NCBI RefSeq assembly: GCF_025244705.1
Contig: NZ_CP104207.1
Location: 806,001-870,000, forward strand
Length of the DNA: 64,000 nt
Source of the DNA: Sphingopyxis sp. PET50
GTDB lineage: Bacteria > Pseudomonadota > Alphaproteobacteria > Sphingomonadales > Sphingomonadaceae
Direction of reading: 5' to 3'
Both the position numbers and the translations under genes were made by a program. The notes beneath the pieces are model-generated. The model made no database searches and had not been told where the DNA came from. It was given only the letters and a program-made list of their open reading frames with translations. Position 1 is the stretch's first letter; every line of letters starts with the position of its first letter. Shown in pieces: positions 1 through 10,665 of this stretch.

Positions 1-770
1 CGTCGGCGGTCCGCCGCACGACGATCGCGACCGGGATATTGGGCGGATAGAGCCCGCCGGTGCCCGAGGTGACGAGAATGTCACCCGGCTTGAACGGGTT
101 GTTGGCGATGTTGAGCGTGCGGATGTCGAGGTCGCCGTTGCCGCGCCCGTTGGCGAGCGCGGGCAAGCCGTCGCGCGCGCGGCGGATCGGCACGATATTG
201 TCGATGTCGGTGAGCAGCAGCACCTGCGACACCGACGGCCCGCTCGACAGCACGCGCCCGATCAGCCCGTCGGCGCCGCGCACCGGCTGGCCTGCCGAGA
301 CGCCGAGGTTGCGGCCGATGCTGAGCAACGCGATGCGCTTGCTGCTCGTCGAGGTCGAGGTGAGCAGATAGCCGTTGGCAAAGGCGGCCTTGTCGGTCTC
401 CTGCAGCTTCAGCAGGGCCTTGAGCTGGCGATTCTCTTCCTGCAACGCGCTCGTCGCCACCAGTTGCCGCCGCGTCTCGGCGAGTTCCTTGCGCAGCTGG
501 GCGATTCTGCGATCCGGCGCCCACATAGGCCGACACCGCGTCGTCGATGCCCGAGATCGACCCGATGACCGATCGGCTGCCGCGCGCGACGGGCGCGGTG
601 ACCTCGTGGCTCGCGACGCGCAGCGCCGCGAAGCCCACGGGGTCGGCAACCGACAGGATCGCCAGCAACAGCCCCGCCACCGCCCCGGTCACCGCGATGA
701 CATAGGCGACGAACAGGCTCGTCTGGGCCTTTCGGGATTGCCCCGGACGCCGAGCTGCCGGGCGGACCAT
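1..770 (-). CDS. mreC: Rod shape-determining protein MreC, partial, with frameshift
   Basis: MreC is the periplasmic scaffold of the elongasome that links MreB to the peptidoglycan synthases. From ATG at 770 the product has an Arg/Lys-rich start, one membrane helix at about residues 18-40 and then SVADPVGFAALRVASHEV. The frame breaks near 496-502; in the other frame a coiled-coil stretch (LRKELAETRRQL) and the beta domain (GRNLGVSAGQPVRGADGLIG) continue to the left edge, so the C-terminus is outside the window. It lies 17 bp downstream of mreB on the same strand, the usual order. The break is at GCTGGGCG, and removing one G restores NRQLRKEL. A sequence error is far more likely than a real loss of this gene. 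Confidence 0.85.
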
Positions 771-787
771 GGCGCGATGCTATCCGA

Positions 788-1840
<1,053 letters not shown>

Positions 1841-2022
1841 TCATTCCTGTACTGCGCGCGAACGGGCCGCCCCGCCGCCGGATGAAAGGCGCTTTCCCGT
1901 CCGCGGGCAGGACCAAATCTGGGGGAGATTCCGGCTCTGCCGGGAGGGCGGCGGGCTGGATGGAAAGATCGGGCTGTGCGGGTGGGTCGCGATTTGCGTC
2001 CGACTGCGCTAGGAGAGCAATT

Positions 2023-3843
2023 ATGTCAATACGCCGCCTGCCCGAAACCCTCGTAAATCGGATCGCAGCCGGTGAAGTGGTTGAAAGACCGGCTGCGGCG
2101 CTCAAAGAACTGGTTGAAAACGCGATCGACGCCGGTTCGACGCGCATTTCGGTGCGAATCGCCGATGGCGGAATCGCGCGAATCGAGGTCGAGGACGACG
2201 GGTCGGGAATGACCCCCGCCGACATGGAACTGGCGCTCGAACGGCATGCCACCTCGAAGCTGCCGGGCGACGCGATCGAGCGCGTCACCACGCTCGGTTT
2301 CCGCGGCGAGGCGCTGCCCTCGATCGCTAGCGTCGCCCGGCTGACGCTCGAAAGCCGGATGCCCGGCGGCGACGGCTGGAAACGCATCGTCGACAATGGC
2401 GCGCTTGTTGCCGAAGGGCCCGCTGCGCTGGCGAAAGGGACCCGCGTCCTCGTCGAGGATCTGTTCGCGCGCCTCCCCGCGCGCCGCAAATTCCTGCGCA
2501 GCCCACGCAGCGAATATGCCGCGTGCCTCGATGCCGTGAAGCGCCTCGCGATGGCGAACCCGGACATCGGCTTCTCCATGGAGCATGACGGGCGCCGCGT
2601 CCTCGACGTGCAGGGCGCGCAGGACCGTCTGGCGCGCGTCGCGGCGCTGACCAGCCGCGATCTCGCCGCGAACAGCATCGGAGTCGATCTCGACCGCGGC
2701 GAGGTGCATCTTGGCGGCGTGATCAGCCTGCCGACCTACAATCGCGGCGTGTCGGACCATCAATATCTGTTCGTCAACGGCCGTCCGGTGAAGGACCGGC
2801 TGCTCGTCGGCGCATTGCGCGGTGCCTATGCCGACCTGCTCGCGCGCGATCGCCACCCGGTCGTCGCGCTCTTCCTCGACGTGCCGGCGACTGAGGTCGA
2901 CGTGAACGTCCACCCGGCGAAGACCGAGGTTCGCTTTCGTGACCCGCAACTCGTTCGCGGCATGATCGTCGGCGGCCTCCGCCGCGCGCTCGACGAGCAT
3001 GGCTTTCGCAGCGTGCAGCGCCCTGCCGAGGCGGCGCTGGCCGCCTGGCAGCAGGAACCGGTCGCCCCCGCGCCGGCTGACCGGCTTCCTGTTCGGCAGT
3101 GCGCCGCGCCGCGAACCCGCCGTGCATCTGTTCGGCGCCGACACGGTGCCCGCCGCCGACGACATCGCGCGTGTCTACGACCGGCTCGTGCCCTTCACCC
3201 AGTCGCCCGCGCCGCTCGCGGGCCGCGCCGAGGTCGCGGATGCGCCGGTCCCGCAGGGCGAGGCGCATCCGCTCGGCATCGCGCGGGGCCAGATCGCCAG
3301 GACCTATATCGTCGCGGAGGCTGAGGACGGGCTGGTGATCGTCGACCAGCATGCCGCGCACGAACGCCTCGTGCTTGAACAATTGCGCCAGGGAATGGCG
3401 GGCAGGGCGGTGCCGTCGCAGGGCCTGCTGCTGCCCGAGGTCGTCGAACTCGACGAACCCGCCTGCGACCGGCTCGAGGCGGCGGCTGGCGAACTTGCCG
3501 TGCTCGGCGTCGAACTCGAACGCTTCGGCCCCGCCGCGGTGATGGTGCGCGCGACCCCGCGATGCTCGGCAATATCGACTGCCACAAGCTGGTCACCGAC
3601 ATCGCCGACGATCTCGCGGGTTATGATGCCGCGCTCGGCCTCAACGAAAAACTCGAACTGGTCGCCGCGACCATGGCCTGCCACGGCTCGGTCCGCGCCG
3701 GACGCACGCTGAATGTCGCCGAAATGAACGCCCTGCTGCGGCAGATGGAGATCACGCCGCACTCGGGCCAGTGCAACCACGGTCGCCCGACCTGGGTGAA
3801 GCTGGCCATGGACGATGTGGAACGGCTGTTCGGGCGGAAATGA
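2023..3843 (+). CDS. mutL: DNA mismatch repair protein MutL, two frameshifts
   Basis: MutL is the GHKL ATPase that couples MutS mismatch recognition to downstream repair. The start is ATG 2023, with AGGAG at 2011-2015. Visible motifs are [32 protein letters not shown] and [15 protein letters not shown] (ATP lid), then [10 protein letters not shown] and [15 protein letters not shown] in the transducer domain. The frame shifts near 3065-3075 into [33 protein letters not shown] and so on. It shifts back near 3558 (CGACCCCGCG, apparently one G short) into the C-terminal dimerisation domain, which ends [15 protein letters not shown]. The CPHGRP-like motif shows that the true C-terminus is present. 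Both breaks look like sequence errors, since each domain is otherwise conserved. Confidence 0.9.
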
Positions 3844-3846
3844 TCG

Positions 3847-4173
3847 TCAGACGATGATTTCGAGAAAGGCGATCTTGTCGCTTTCGACGATGAAGATATG
3901 CCGCAGGTCGATTTCGCCGCCCGGAAAATCGCCGACAAGATGGCAAGTGACGACCGTCTTGCCATCCGCCTCGGTGAGCGCGACGGGTGTGCTGGTGTAG
4001 CTGTATTTGCTCGACGTTCCGGCTTTCCATGCGCCGATTTCGGCCTTGCCGCGGTGCGTGCGTCCTTCGTCCTTCACCACGGCATCGTCGGTGAAGCAGG
4101 CCGCAACGGCGGCGTCGTCGGATCGGTCGGCAGCGAAATAGGCGGCGATCGGCGGCGGCAGGGTGATGGACAT
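3847..4173 (-). CDS. SnoaL/NTF2-like protein
   Basis: A 108-residue protein beginning MSITLPPPIAAYFAADRSDD and continuing CFTDDAVVKDEGRTHRGKAEI, then VTCHLVGDFPGGEIDLRHIFIVESDKIAFLEIIV. The pattern of acidic residues, T-H-R-G-K-A-E-I and alternating beta strands is that of the SnoaL-like NTF2 fold (small ligand-binding or isomerase-like domain). The substrate is unknown. The start at 4173 is preferred over an ATG at 4230 because the extra 19 residues do not resemble the family. It is divergent from an HxlR regulator 86 bp away, which is a likely regulator-target pair. It ends 3 bp from mutL. Confidence 0.75.
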   Translation of the reverse strand: MSITLPPPIAAYFAADRSDDAAVAACFTDDAVVKDEGRTHRGKAEIGAWKAGTSSKYSYTSTPVALTEADGKTVVTCHLVGDFPGGEIDLRHIFIVESDKIAFLEIIV

Positions 4174-4259
4174 GGGGCGACTCCTCGATTGCTTGGCCGC
4201 CCAGATGATTTTACACTGGCAAAAGCGCAAGAACGCACGAAAAAGTCAGGTACTTACCC

Positions 4260-4613
4260 ATGAGTAAGCTCGCATATACGGCGATGACCGCCGCCAACGG
4301 GGTGGAACAGGCGTTCGGGATGCTCGAAGGGCGGTGGAAGCTGGTGATCCTGTTCCATCTTTTCGGTGGCGGGCTGAAGCGCTTTTCCGAACTGGAGCGC
4401 GCGATTCCGGGCATCTCGCAAAAGATGCTGATCCAGCAGTTGCGCCAGATGGAAAGCGACGGCATCGTGCGCCGGATCGTCCACCAGCAGGTGCCGCCGA
4501 AGGTCGAATATGGCGTGACCGACTGGGGGCAGGCACTGTGCCCGGCGCTCGATGCGATATTGACGTGGGCGGAGCAGCGGCCCGGAACCAAAACGGCGGA
4601 GGCACGGGTATGA
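4260..4613 (+). CDS. HxlR-family winged-helix transcriptional regulator
   Basis: A 117-residue DNA-binding protein of the HxlR type, which typically responds to aldehydes, quinones or redox stress. The core motif GRWKLVILFHLFGGGLKRFSELERAIPGISQKMLIQQLRQMESDGIVRRIV (residues ~24-74) is the classical winged helix. It is followed by VPPKVEYGVTDWGQAL, the family wing. The N-terminal Cys seen in redox-sensing members is absent; the only Cys is near residue 97. It is divergent from the SnoaL-like gene, and its stop overlaps the next start (ATGA at 4610-4613), so the downstream secreted protein is probably co-expressed. Confidence 0.88.
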   Translation: MSKLAYTAMTAANGVEQAFGMLEGRWKLVILFHLFGGGLKRFSELERAIPGISQKMLIQQLRQMESDGIVRRIVHQQVPPKVEYGVTDWGQALCPALDAILTWAEQRPGTKTAEARV

Positions 4614-5153
4614 AGAACGGGCTGTGGATCGGGGCGGTGGCCGCTGCCGGCTTGCTGTTGGCTCGGCGCGACCGCGGCCGCCGAGCCCGAAGGTAAGTCC
4701 GCCCCCGCCTGTCCCGCCGAGCCCGTGCTGCCGGAGGGGCTCGCAGGTTGGGCGAAGGGCGGTTCGAACAAGACGATGTCGCGATACCGGGCCGGACCGA
4801 TGGCCGATTGGCCGCCGCTGGACGACCGGCGGACCGGATTGTCGCTGCACAAGGCAGAACGGCTGACATATTGGACGCCGCCCGAACGGGCGGCCGATGC
4901 GGGAAAATATGGCGGGATGGTACCGGTCTCGGTCGAGCGGGAAGGGCGGCTGATCGTTGCGCTCGACCGCGGAGCATGGCTCGATCTCGTTCGCGACGGG
5001 ACTATCGTCCCGTCTGCGGCGCACGGCCATGGTCCCGCCTGTTCGGGAATCCGCAAGATGGTCGAATATGAGGTGACGCCCGGCCGCTATCTGCTGCAGA
5101 TTTCGAACGCGCCGGAGTCGTCGATCCGCGCGATGGCGGTTATGCGCGATTGA
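4610..5153 (+). CDS. Secreted protein of unknown function, frameshift in signal peptide
   Basis: Translation from ATG 4610 (overlapping the HxlR stop) gives MKNGLWIGAVAAAGLLLA, a signal-peptide start. The frame then shifts at GCTCGGC (4661-4667). Reading this as GCCGGC yields AGATAAAEPEGKSAP, a normal cleavage region, followed by an intact remainder of about 140 residues: LPEGLAGWAKGG, YWTPPERAADAGKYGG, WLDLVRDGTIVPS, CSGIRKMVEYEVTPGRYLLQISNAPESSIRAMAVMRD. It has about 180 residues in total and is probably periplasmic. The family was not recognised. The C-terminal part resembles small beta-rich secreted proteins, but no function can be assigned. It converges on the phosphodiesterase gene with no gap. 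Confidence 0.65.
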
Positions 5154-6360
5154 TCAGCGCGGCAGGCGTTTCACAAGGACGCCGGTCGCATCGCTCGCCA
5201 GCGGCGCGACGCCGATCAGCGCCATCAACAGCGGATAGACCTCGATATTGTCGACGATCCCGACGTCGCCCGTCAGCCCGGTGCCGCTGGCGACGAACAG
5301 CGCCAGCATCTCGGGGTCCTGATTGTCATAGCCGTGCGCGCCGCCGGTGACGGGCCAGGCGGGCGGCCCGGCAAGGATCGTCCAGCCCGGCTCGGCGATG
5401 CAGATGATCGCCGCGACGCGCGGGTTGCGGCCATAGTGCAGCCGCTCGGGCAGTTCCTCCCGGCGCGCGCAGTTCATATGCTCGTGCGGTTTCAGCAGCG
5501 CGTCGTGGACCCGGTTGTCGGTCGCGGCGGCGGGCTCGATCGCGGCATAGGGACCGGTTTCGACCGCGATGATGCTGGGCAGGTCGATCAGGTCGGCGAG
5601 CTGGATCACGCGGCTCTCGTCGGTCGCGCGCATGCCATGGTCGGCGACGACGATGAGGCGCGCGGGCTGGTCCATCGCGGCGAGTCCCGCGACCAGATCG
5701 CCGATCCGGGCATCCACGTCGGCGATGGCGGCGTTCACCTCGGTGCTGTCGGGACCGAATTCATGCCCCGCATTGTCGACCGCCTCGAAATAAAGGGTCA
5801 CGAAGGCGGGGCGGATATCGGCGGGGCGGCGTATCCAGTCGAGGATGGTGTTGATGCGCTGGGTATAGCTGACATGCTCGTCGTAGCGCAGCCAGTCGGG
5901 TGGGCGCGACGCGTGGATCGACACCTCGCTGCCCGGCCAGAACATCGTCGCGCTGCGCACCCCCGCCTTGCCCGCCGTCACCCAGGTCGGCTCGGCCTCG
6001 TCCCACCAGAAGGGATCGAGCGATTGTTTCGGATCGCCGAGGCTGAACTTCACGCCGGGCTAGGCGCGGGTCGATCATCGCATTGCCGACGATGCCGTTG
6101 CTGTCGGGCCGCTTGCCGGTGACCAGCGCATAATGATTGGGAAAGGTCTTGGTCGGAAAGGAAGGACGCAGCTTGCCATAAGCCCCTTCCGCGGCCAGCT
6201 TCGACAGATGGGGTGTGATGCCGCGACCGAGATAGTCGGCGCGGAATCCGTCGATCGAGATCAGGATCGTGACCGGTGCCCGTGGGCCGCTTTCGCCGGC
6301 GCGCGCGGGCCCGGCGCCGCCCAGCAGAAACGCGATCAGGAGACCGAGGACGCGGGTCAT
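5154..6360 (-). CDS. Exported nucleotide pyrophosphatase/phosphodiesterase (alkaline phosphatase superfamily), frameshift
   Basis: A metal-dependent phosphodiesterase of the NPP type, acting in the periplasm on nucleotides or phosphodiesters. The start is ATG 6360, overlapping the phoD stop (ATGA). It has a signal peptide (MTRVLGLLIAFLLGGAGPARA), the metal site ILISIDGFRADYL, the catalytic Thr in PSFPTKTFPNHYALVTG, and later EAVDNAGHEFGPDS, VVADHGM and GAHGYDNQDPEM metal ligands. The frame breaks at GCTAGGC (6059-6065). Reading GCTGGC gives MIDPRQPGVKFSLGDP and restores one protein of about 401 residues. All catalytic motifs are present on the two sides of the break. Confidence 0.87.
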
Positions 6361-7922
6361 GCCATCCTGATCCCGGCGACGCCATTCTCGACCACGCCCG
6401 TCGCGCGTTTCGACAGCGTGTTGACGGGCGTGGTGACCTTGTCGACGACCATGAAATGCGTCTGCCACGCCTCGCGCCCCACCTCGCAGACCAGATAGCC
6501 GCGCAGATCGTTCGCGAATTTCAGTTCGGGATTGAGCTGGAGCCAGTCGTCGGTGCCCTGTCGTTTGTCGCTGCCGTCGCCGCCCGACGAGATCGAGGTC
6601 GCGACGAATTCGGCGCCGACCACCTTGTCCTTCAGCACCAGGTCGCCGCAGAAATTCTGATGCTCGTCGCCGGTCAGCACCACGCAATTCTTGAGGCCCG
6701 CGAAGCGCGACAGGATGCGCTCGCGCGGCGCCTCGTACCCCGCCCAGCTGTCGAGGTTCAGGATCTTCGCGGGTTCGTCGGGCTTGCGGCGGCGATCGAG
6801 CGACATCATCGTCACCTGCTGCGCGATCGTGTTCCACGTCGCTCCGCCCCTGGCAAGGTTGCGCGCTAGCCAATCCTCCTGCGCCTTGCCGAGCACCTGC
6901 GCGTCCTTGCCGGAGACTTCGGCGCAGGCGGGTTTGAAGCCGTCGCCGCACGGCTGATCGCTGCGATATTGCCGCGTGTCGAGCAGCTGCATCGCCATCA
7001 GGTCGCCATATCGGAACTCGCGGTGCGCGGCTACCATGCCGCCGCGCGGGAGCAGCGCCTTGCGCACCGGCATATGCTCGTACCAGGCCTGCATCGCCGC
7101 CTGCTTCTTGAGCATGAAGACCTCGGGCGGCGCCGCGTCGGGATCGTTGCCGTCGAGCCCCATCTTCCAATTGTCGATGTCGGACACCCAGTCGTTGCGG
7201 ATCTCGTGATCGTCGAAGCTCGACAGGTGAGCATGCACCGACCGCACCGCCTGCTGGTCGATGTCGAGCAGCGTCTGGGCATAGGCGTTCCGGAAATCGT
7301 CGAGGTCGATCAGCGCGCGCTGCGCATAGCGGCGCACCGGGCGGATCGGCAGGCCGCTGTCGTACAGATAGTCCTGCTGATATTCATAGATGAAGTCGCC
7401 ATAATGATAGACGAAGGCGAGTTCCTCGCGGGCGAGATGGCGGTAGGCGCCGTAAAAGCCCGACTCATAATGCTGGCATCCGGCGACCCCGAATTTCAGC
7501 GCCTCGACCTTGGCGCCCGGCGCGGGCAGGGTGCGCGCGCGGCCGCGCAGGCTGCGCTCGCCCGCTGCGGTAAAGCGGTAATAATAGGGGCGGTCGGGCT
7601 GCAGCCCGGCGATCTCGACATGGACGCTGTGCCCGAGCTCGGGCCGCGCCAGTTCGGTCCCCTTGGCGACGACGTCGCGGAATCCCGTGTCGCTCGCGAC
7701 TTCCCAGTCGACCGGCACATTGGCCAGCGGCATGCCGCCGTGCCGTTCCATCGGTTCCGGGGCGAGACGCGTCCAGATGACGAAGCCGTCGCTCGCCGGA
7801 TCGCCCGCCGCGACGCCGAGCTTGAACGGAAAGTCGCGAAGCAGGCCCTGAGCGCGGACGATCGCGGGTGCGGCCAGCCCGGCGAGCGTCGCACCGGCCA
7901 GAAACGAGCGGCGGTTAAACAT
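6357..7922 (-). CDS. phoD: Tat-exported alkaline phosphatase D (PhoD-like)
   Basis: Calcium/iron-type phosphodiesterase/phosphomonoesterase that liberates phosphate from esters in the periplasm. The start is chosen at 7922 because MFNRRSFLAGATLAGLAAPAIVRAQ is a twin-arginine signal directly at the N-terminus. Upstream ATGs at 7934 and 8063 would bury it. Then come KLGVAAGDPASDGFVIWTRL, FGVAGCQHYESGFY, FVYHYGDFIYEYQQDYLYD (metal-binding Tyr/His/Asp), SSFDDHEIRNDW, YRSDQPCGDG and VVLTGDEHQNFCGDL. The product has 521 residues and an intact frame. It is translationally coupled to the downstream phosphodiesterase, so both probably serve phosphate scavenging. Confidence 0.92.
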   Translation of the reverse strand: MFNRRSFLAGATLAGLAAPAIVRAQGLLRDFPFKLGVAAGDPASDGFVIWTRLAPEPMERHGGMPLANVPVDWEVASDTGFRDVVAKGTELARPELGHSVHVEIAGLQPDRPYYYRFTAAGERSLRGRARTLPAPGAKVEALKFGVAGCQHYESGFYGAYRHLAREELAFVYHYGDFIYEYQQDYLYDSGLPIRPVRRYAQRALIDLDDFRNAYAQTLLDIDQQAVRSVHAHLSSFDDHEIRNDWVSDIDNWKMGLDGNDPDAAPPEVFMLKKQAAMQAWYEHMPVRKALLPRGGMVAAHREFRYGDLMAMQLLDTRQYRSDQPCGDGFKPACAEVSGKDAQVLGKAQEDWLARNLARGGATWNTIAQQVTMMSLDRRRKPDEPAKILNLDSWAGYEAPRERILSRFAGLKNCVVLTGDEHQNFCGDLVLKDKVVGAEFVATSISSGGDGSDKRQGTDDWLQLNPELKFANDLRGYLVCEVGREAWQTHFMVVDKVTTPVNTLSKRATGVVENGVAGIRMA

Positions 7923-8091
7923 GGCAGTTCCCATTATCTGATGATTCGTTGTCCACGGGGCATAGCCCAGCAAGGTGCGAATCCCAATGTGCGGGGATCG
8001 TGACAACAGGGTTGCAGCGCGGCGCGCGATCGGGCTTGCGGCGCGCCCGTCTTTCTGAAACACAGCATGTATCTATCCGGGGGGAAAGATC

Positions 8092-9133
8092 ATGATCCTG
8101 TTGCCGAATTTTCGTGCCGCGCTCGCCGTTGCGGGGGCTGCGGCGCTCGCCGCGCTGACGCCGATGGCGGCCGCCGCCACCACCGCGCCGAGCGCCGCCG
8201 CCGACCAGGTTGCGATCGAGGCGCGGCGCGCGGCGGCAGAGCGGCTGATGACGTCGATGAAGCGCCAGACGGGGACGGTGCATATCGCCTCGGCCAACGC
8301 CGACCTCAATTTGGGCGACGCCTATTATTTCGTCGGGCCGGAGGATGCGCGCACGATCCTGGTCGATGTCTGGCGCAACCCGCCGGGTTCCGCGACCGGC
8401 GTGCTCGGCATGGTCTTTCCCAAGGGCAAGAGTTTCGTCGACGACACCTGGTCGGCGGTGATCACCTTCGAGGACACGGGCTATGTGTCCGACAAGGATG
8501 CCAAGACCATCGACTACAACGAGATGCTGGCGAACATGAAGGCCGCCGACGAGGAACAGGCGCCGATCACCCGCGCCGAAGGCTATCCGGCGGGCATATT
8601 GCAGCGCTGGGCGCAGGCACCGACCTATGACGCGCAGAATCATTCGCTGGTCTGGGCGCGCGACATCAAGTTCGACGGCTCGACCGAGGACACGCTCAAC
8701 TACGATATCCGCCTGCTCGGCCGTTCGGGCGTGCTCAGCATGAACATCCTCGCGGGCATGAGCCAGCTGGGCGAAGTGCACGAGGCCGCCAAGACCTTCG
8801 CCAATGTCGGCAGCTTCCGCACCGGCGCCCGCTACGCCGATTATAATCCGTCGACCGACAAAAAGGCCGAATATGGCCTCGCGGGACTGGTCGCGGCTAG
8901 GCGGCGCCGCGGCGGTGGCGAAGAAGGTCGGGCTTTTCGCGGTGATCGCCAAGTTCGGCAAGTTCATCCTGATCGGCATCGTCGCGCTGTTCGCGGCGTT
9001 CCGCAACGCGATCGGCGGGTTGTTCGGCCGCAAGCCCGCGCTCGACGCCGCCGAATGGCAGGACGAGAGCCATGCCGCCGCGCCTTCCGTCGTCGATGCG
9101 GACGATGATCCGGTCAAACCCTCTGGAAGCTGA
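8092..9133 (+). CDS. DUF2167 membrane-anchored protein, frameshift
   Basis: The product starts with a signal sequence (FRAALAVAGAAALAALTPMAAA). The DUF2167 core follows: IASANADLNLGDAYYFVGPEDARTI, GVLGMVFPKG, WSAVITFEDTGYVSDKDAK, INYDEML-like DYNEMLANMKAADEEQ, LVWARDIKF and LLGRSGVLSMNILAGM. The C-terminus has a short membrane segment (LFAVIAKFGKFILIGIVALFAAF). The frame breaks at GCTAGGC (8896-8902); reading GCTGGC gives LVAAGGAAAVAKKVGLF. It has about 346 residues. The family is uncharacterised, exported and membrane-tethered. It is divergent from phoD across 169 bp (7923-8091), where I see nothing else. Confidence 0.82.
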
Positions 9134-9145
9134 GCCCTCAAAAGG

Positions 9146-9911
9146 TCAGCGAAGCATCGCGAGCATCCACAGCGCCATGCCGATCATCATCAGATTTTCG
9201 GTCAGCGAGACGAAGCCCAGCGGCACCCTGCTGCTGCCGCCGACGCAGGCGCATTTGAGGTCGCGCCGGTCGATATAGACCGCCTTGAACACCGATACTG
9301 CGCCGATGGTCGCGATGAACAGCGCGAGCGGGATCGACAGCCAGGGCAGGGCGTGCGCGGTCATCAGCACGCCTACCAGCCCCTCGGCAAAGGGATAAAG
9401 GCTCGCATAGGGTACCCAGCGGCGCGCGAGCAGGTCGTAGTTGAGGAACATCGTCGCGAATTTGTCCACGTCCTGCAATTTCAGCAGCGCGAGCACGACC
9501 ATGCTGAACGAGACGAACCATTCGGCGGTGCGCAGGGTGAAGGGGCTGCCGAACGCTGCATGGCTCGACGCGAGCGCCATCAGCGCGGTCATCGCGAACA
9601 GCGCGATCACCGGCCGGTAGCTGACGGCGTCGGGGTCCGCGACCTTCAGCCTGAAATGGCGGCGCAGATCGTCGTAGCCGCCAATGCGAACGCCGCCGAT
9701 GAAGGTCTGCGGCGTCGTCCCGACGCCATGCTCGGCCTTGAACGCGTCGACCTCCTCGCGCGTCGTCAGCCAGCGGTCGTCGACCGTAAAACCCTTGCGC
9801 TTCAGCAGGTGCCGCGCCTTCAGGCCATAAGGACAGGTGTGGCCCGGCATGACCATGCGGTGGAGAATAGCCGTCGGGTGGCTGAGCGATTGTGCTTGTG
9901 TCCTGTGTCAT
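9146..9911 (-). CDS. Glutaredoxin-like / MauE-type redox membrane protein, frameshift near start
   Basis: The N-terminal ~90 residues are a glutaredoxin-like domain (AILHRMVMPGHTCPYGLKARHLLKRKG, GVGTTPQTFIGGVRIGGYDDL). The rest is a four-helix MauE/DoxX-type membrane domain ending with CACVGGSSRVPLGFVSLTENLMMIGMALWMLAML. Such proteins move reducing equivalents across the membrane. The start MTQDTSTIAQPPD lies in another frame. The break is at about 9868-9875, where dropping one G of GACGGCTATT joins it to AILHRMVMPG. The gene is divergent from a MerR regulator, and the operator sits 16 bp from its start, so it is the likely regulated target. The substrate is unknown; metal (mercury/copper) or thiol stress is a guess from the operator type. 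Confidence 0.78.
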
Positions 9912-9926
9912 GGCCCCCATATGGCA

Positions 9927-9944
9927 TCCGTACCATGGTACGGA
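9927..9944. promoter_or_regulatory. MerR-type operator/promoter palindrome
   Basis: A perfect 18-bp palindrome, TCCGTACCATGGTACGGA, lies in the 41-bp gap between the divergent glutaredoxin-MauE gene and merR. The form CCGTAC-N4-GTACGG closely matches operators of the MerR/ZntR/CadR group, where the dyad sits inside an over-long -35/-10 spacer and is twisted by the activated regulator. Direct observation is the palindrome; its function is inferred. Confidence 0.8.
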
Positions 9945-9952
9945 GTCAAGCG

Positions 9953-10354
9953 ATGCAGCTCACCGTCGGAAAATTGGCCGCCGCGGGCGGCGTCGGAGTG
10001 GAGACGATCCGCTATTATCAGCGCCGCGGCCTGATGGGCACGCCCGCGCGCAGTGGCGGAGATGGCTGGGGCGCCGGCATTCGCCGCTATGACGCGGAGG
10101 ATGTTCGCCGTCTGAAATTCATCCGCGCCGCGCAGGGGGCCGGCTTCACGCTGGAAGAGATCGGCGAATTGCTCGCGCTGGAAGCAGGCGACGACCGCGT
10201 GCAGGTGCGCCGCCTCGCGCGCCGGCGCATCGAAGCGCTCGACGCCAGGATCGCCCAAATGACCGAAACCCGCGCCGCGCTCGCGCGCCTCGCCGACCAA
10301 TGCGCGGCAAACGACAAGGGGCCGTGCCCGATATTGGCGGCGTTTGAGCCGTAG
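9953..10354 (+). CDS. MerR-family transcriptional regulator
   Basis: A 133-residue regulator: LTVGKLAAAGGVGVETIRYYQRRGLM (helix-turn-helix and wing), RRYDAEDVRRLKFIRAAQGAGFTLEEIGELLAL, a long dimerisation helix, and a C-terminus with two cysteines, ADQCAANDKGPCPILAAF. The last part matches the metal loop of mercury-type MerR (Cys117/Cys126). The third mercury ligand, Cys82 on the dimer partner, is missing (DDRVQV there), so the effector is probably not classical Hg(II) tri-coordination. It is divergent from the glutaredoxin-MauE gene with an operator between them. Confidence 0.9.
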   Translation: MQLTVGKLAAAGGVGVETIRYYQRRGLMGTPARSGGDGWGAGIRRYDAEDVRRLKFIRAAQGAGFTLEEIGELLALEAGDDRVQVRRLARRRIEALDARIAQMTETRAALARLADQCAANDKGPCPILAAFEP

Positions 10355-10410
10355 CAAGCCGGTCCCGGCGAAGGCCGCTTTCGGGCGGGAGCGGACATTG
10401 GAATAGATCA

Positions 10411-10537
10411 GGCCCTCCCCTTCAGGGGAGGGCAGCGAGACTTACGAACTTGTTCGTTAGTCGCAGCGGGTGGGGGCCATCGGCCTTGCGCAAGGCCGAT
10501 GGCCCCCACCCCAACCCCTCCCCTGAAGGGGAGGGGC
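10411..10537. repeat. Intergenic palindromic repeat, family A, copy 1
   Basis: The ends are CCCTCCCCTTCAGGGGAGGG and CCCCTCCCCTGAAGGGGAGGGG, each self-complementary. Inside lies CGAACTTGTTCG and then a perfect 44-bp palindrome at 10468-10511 centred on TTGCGCAA. It sits between the convergent merR and ychF. Copies share the layout at 15975-16103, 21778-21894, 35977-36092 and 52498-52623. The accessory motif CCGCTTTCGGGCGGGAGCGG (from 10377) precedes it. No coding capacity is credible. Confidence 0.9.
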
Positions 10538-10665
10538 TTTATGTCCGCTCCCCACCTCGAAGCCGACACGACCACCGAAAAAAAAGCGCTGTCCTACATT
10601 ATCGCGCTGTGCCAGCGTCGGTTCCGGCTCTTTGAAATCGCCAGCCTCCGCAAACCGCTTCTTGA

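Noticed and set aside
2023-3843. Programmed ribosomal frameshifting in mutL and other genes
   Set aside because: The breaks lack slippery heptamers or downstream structures common to all, occur in unrelated genes and in both directions, and the paralogue at 58380 is in frame without any shift.
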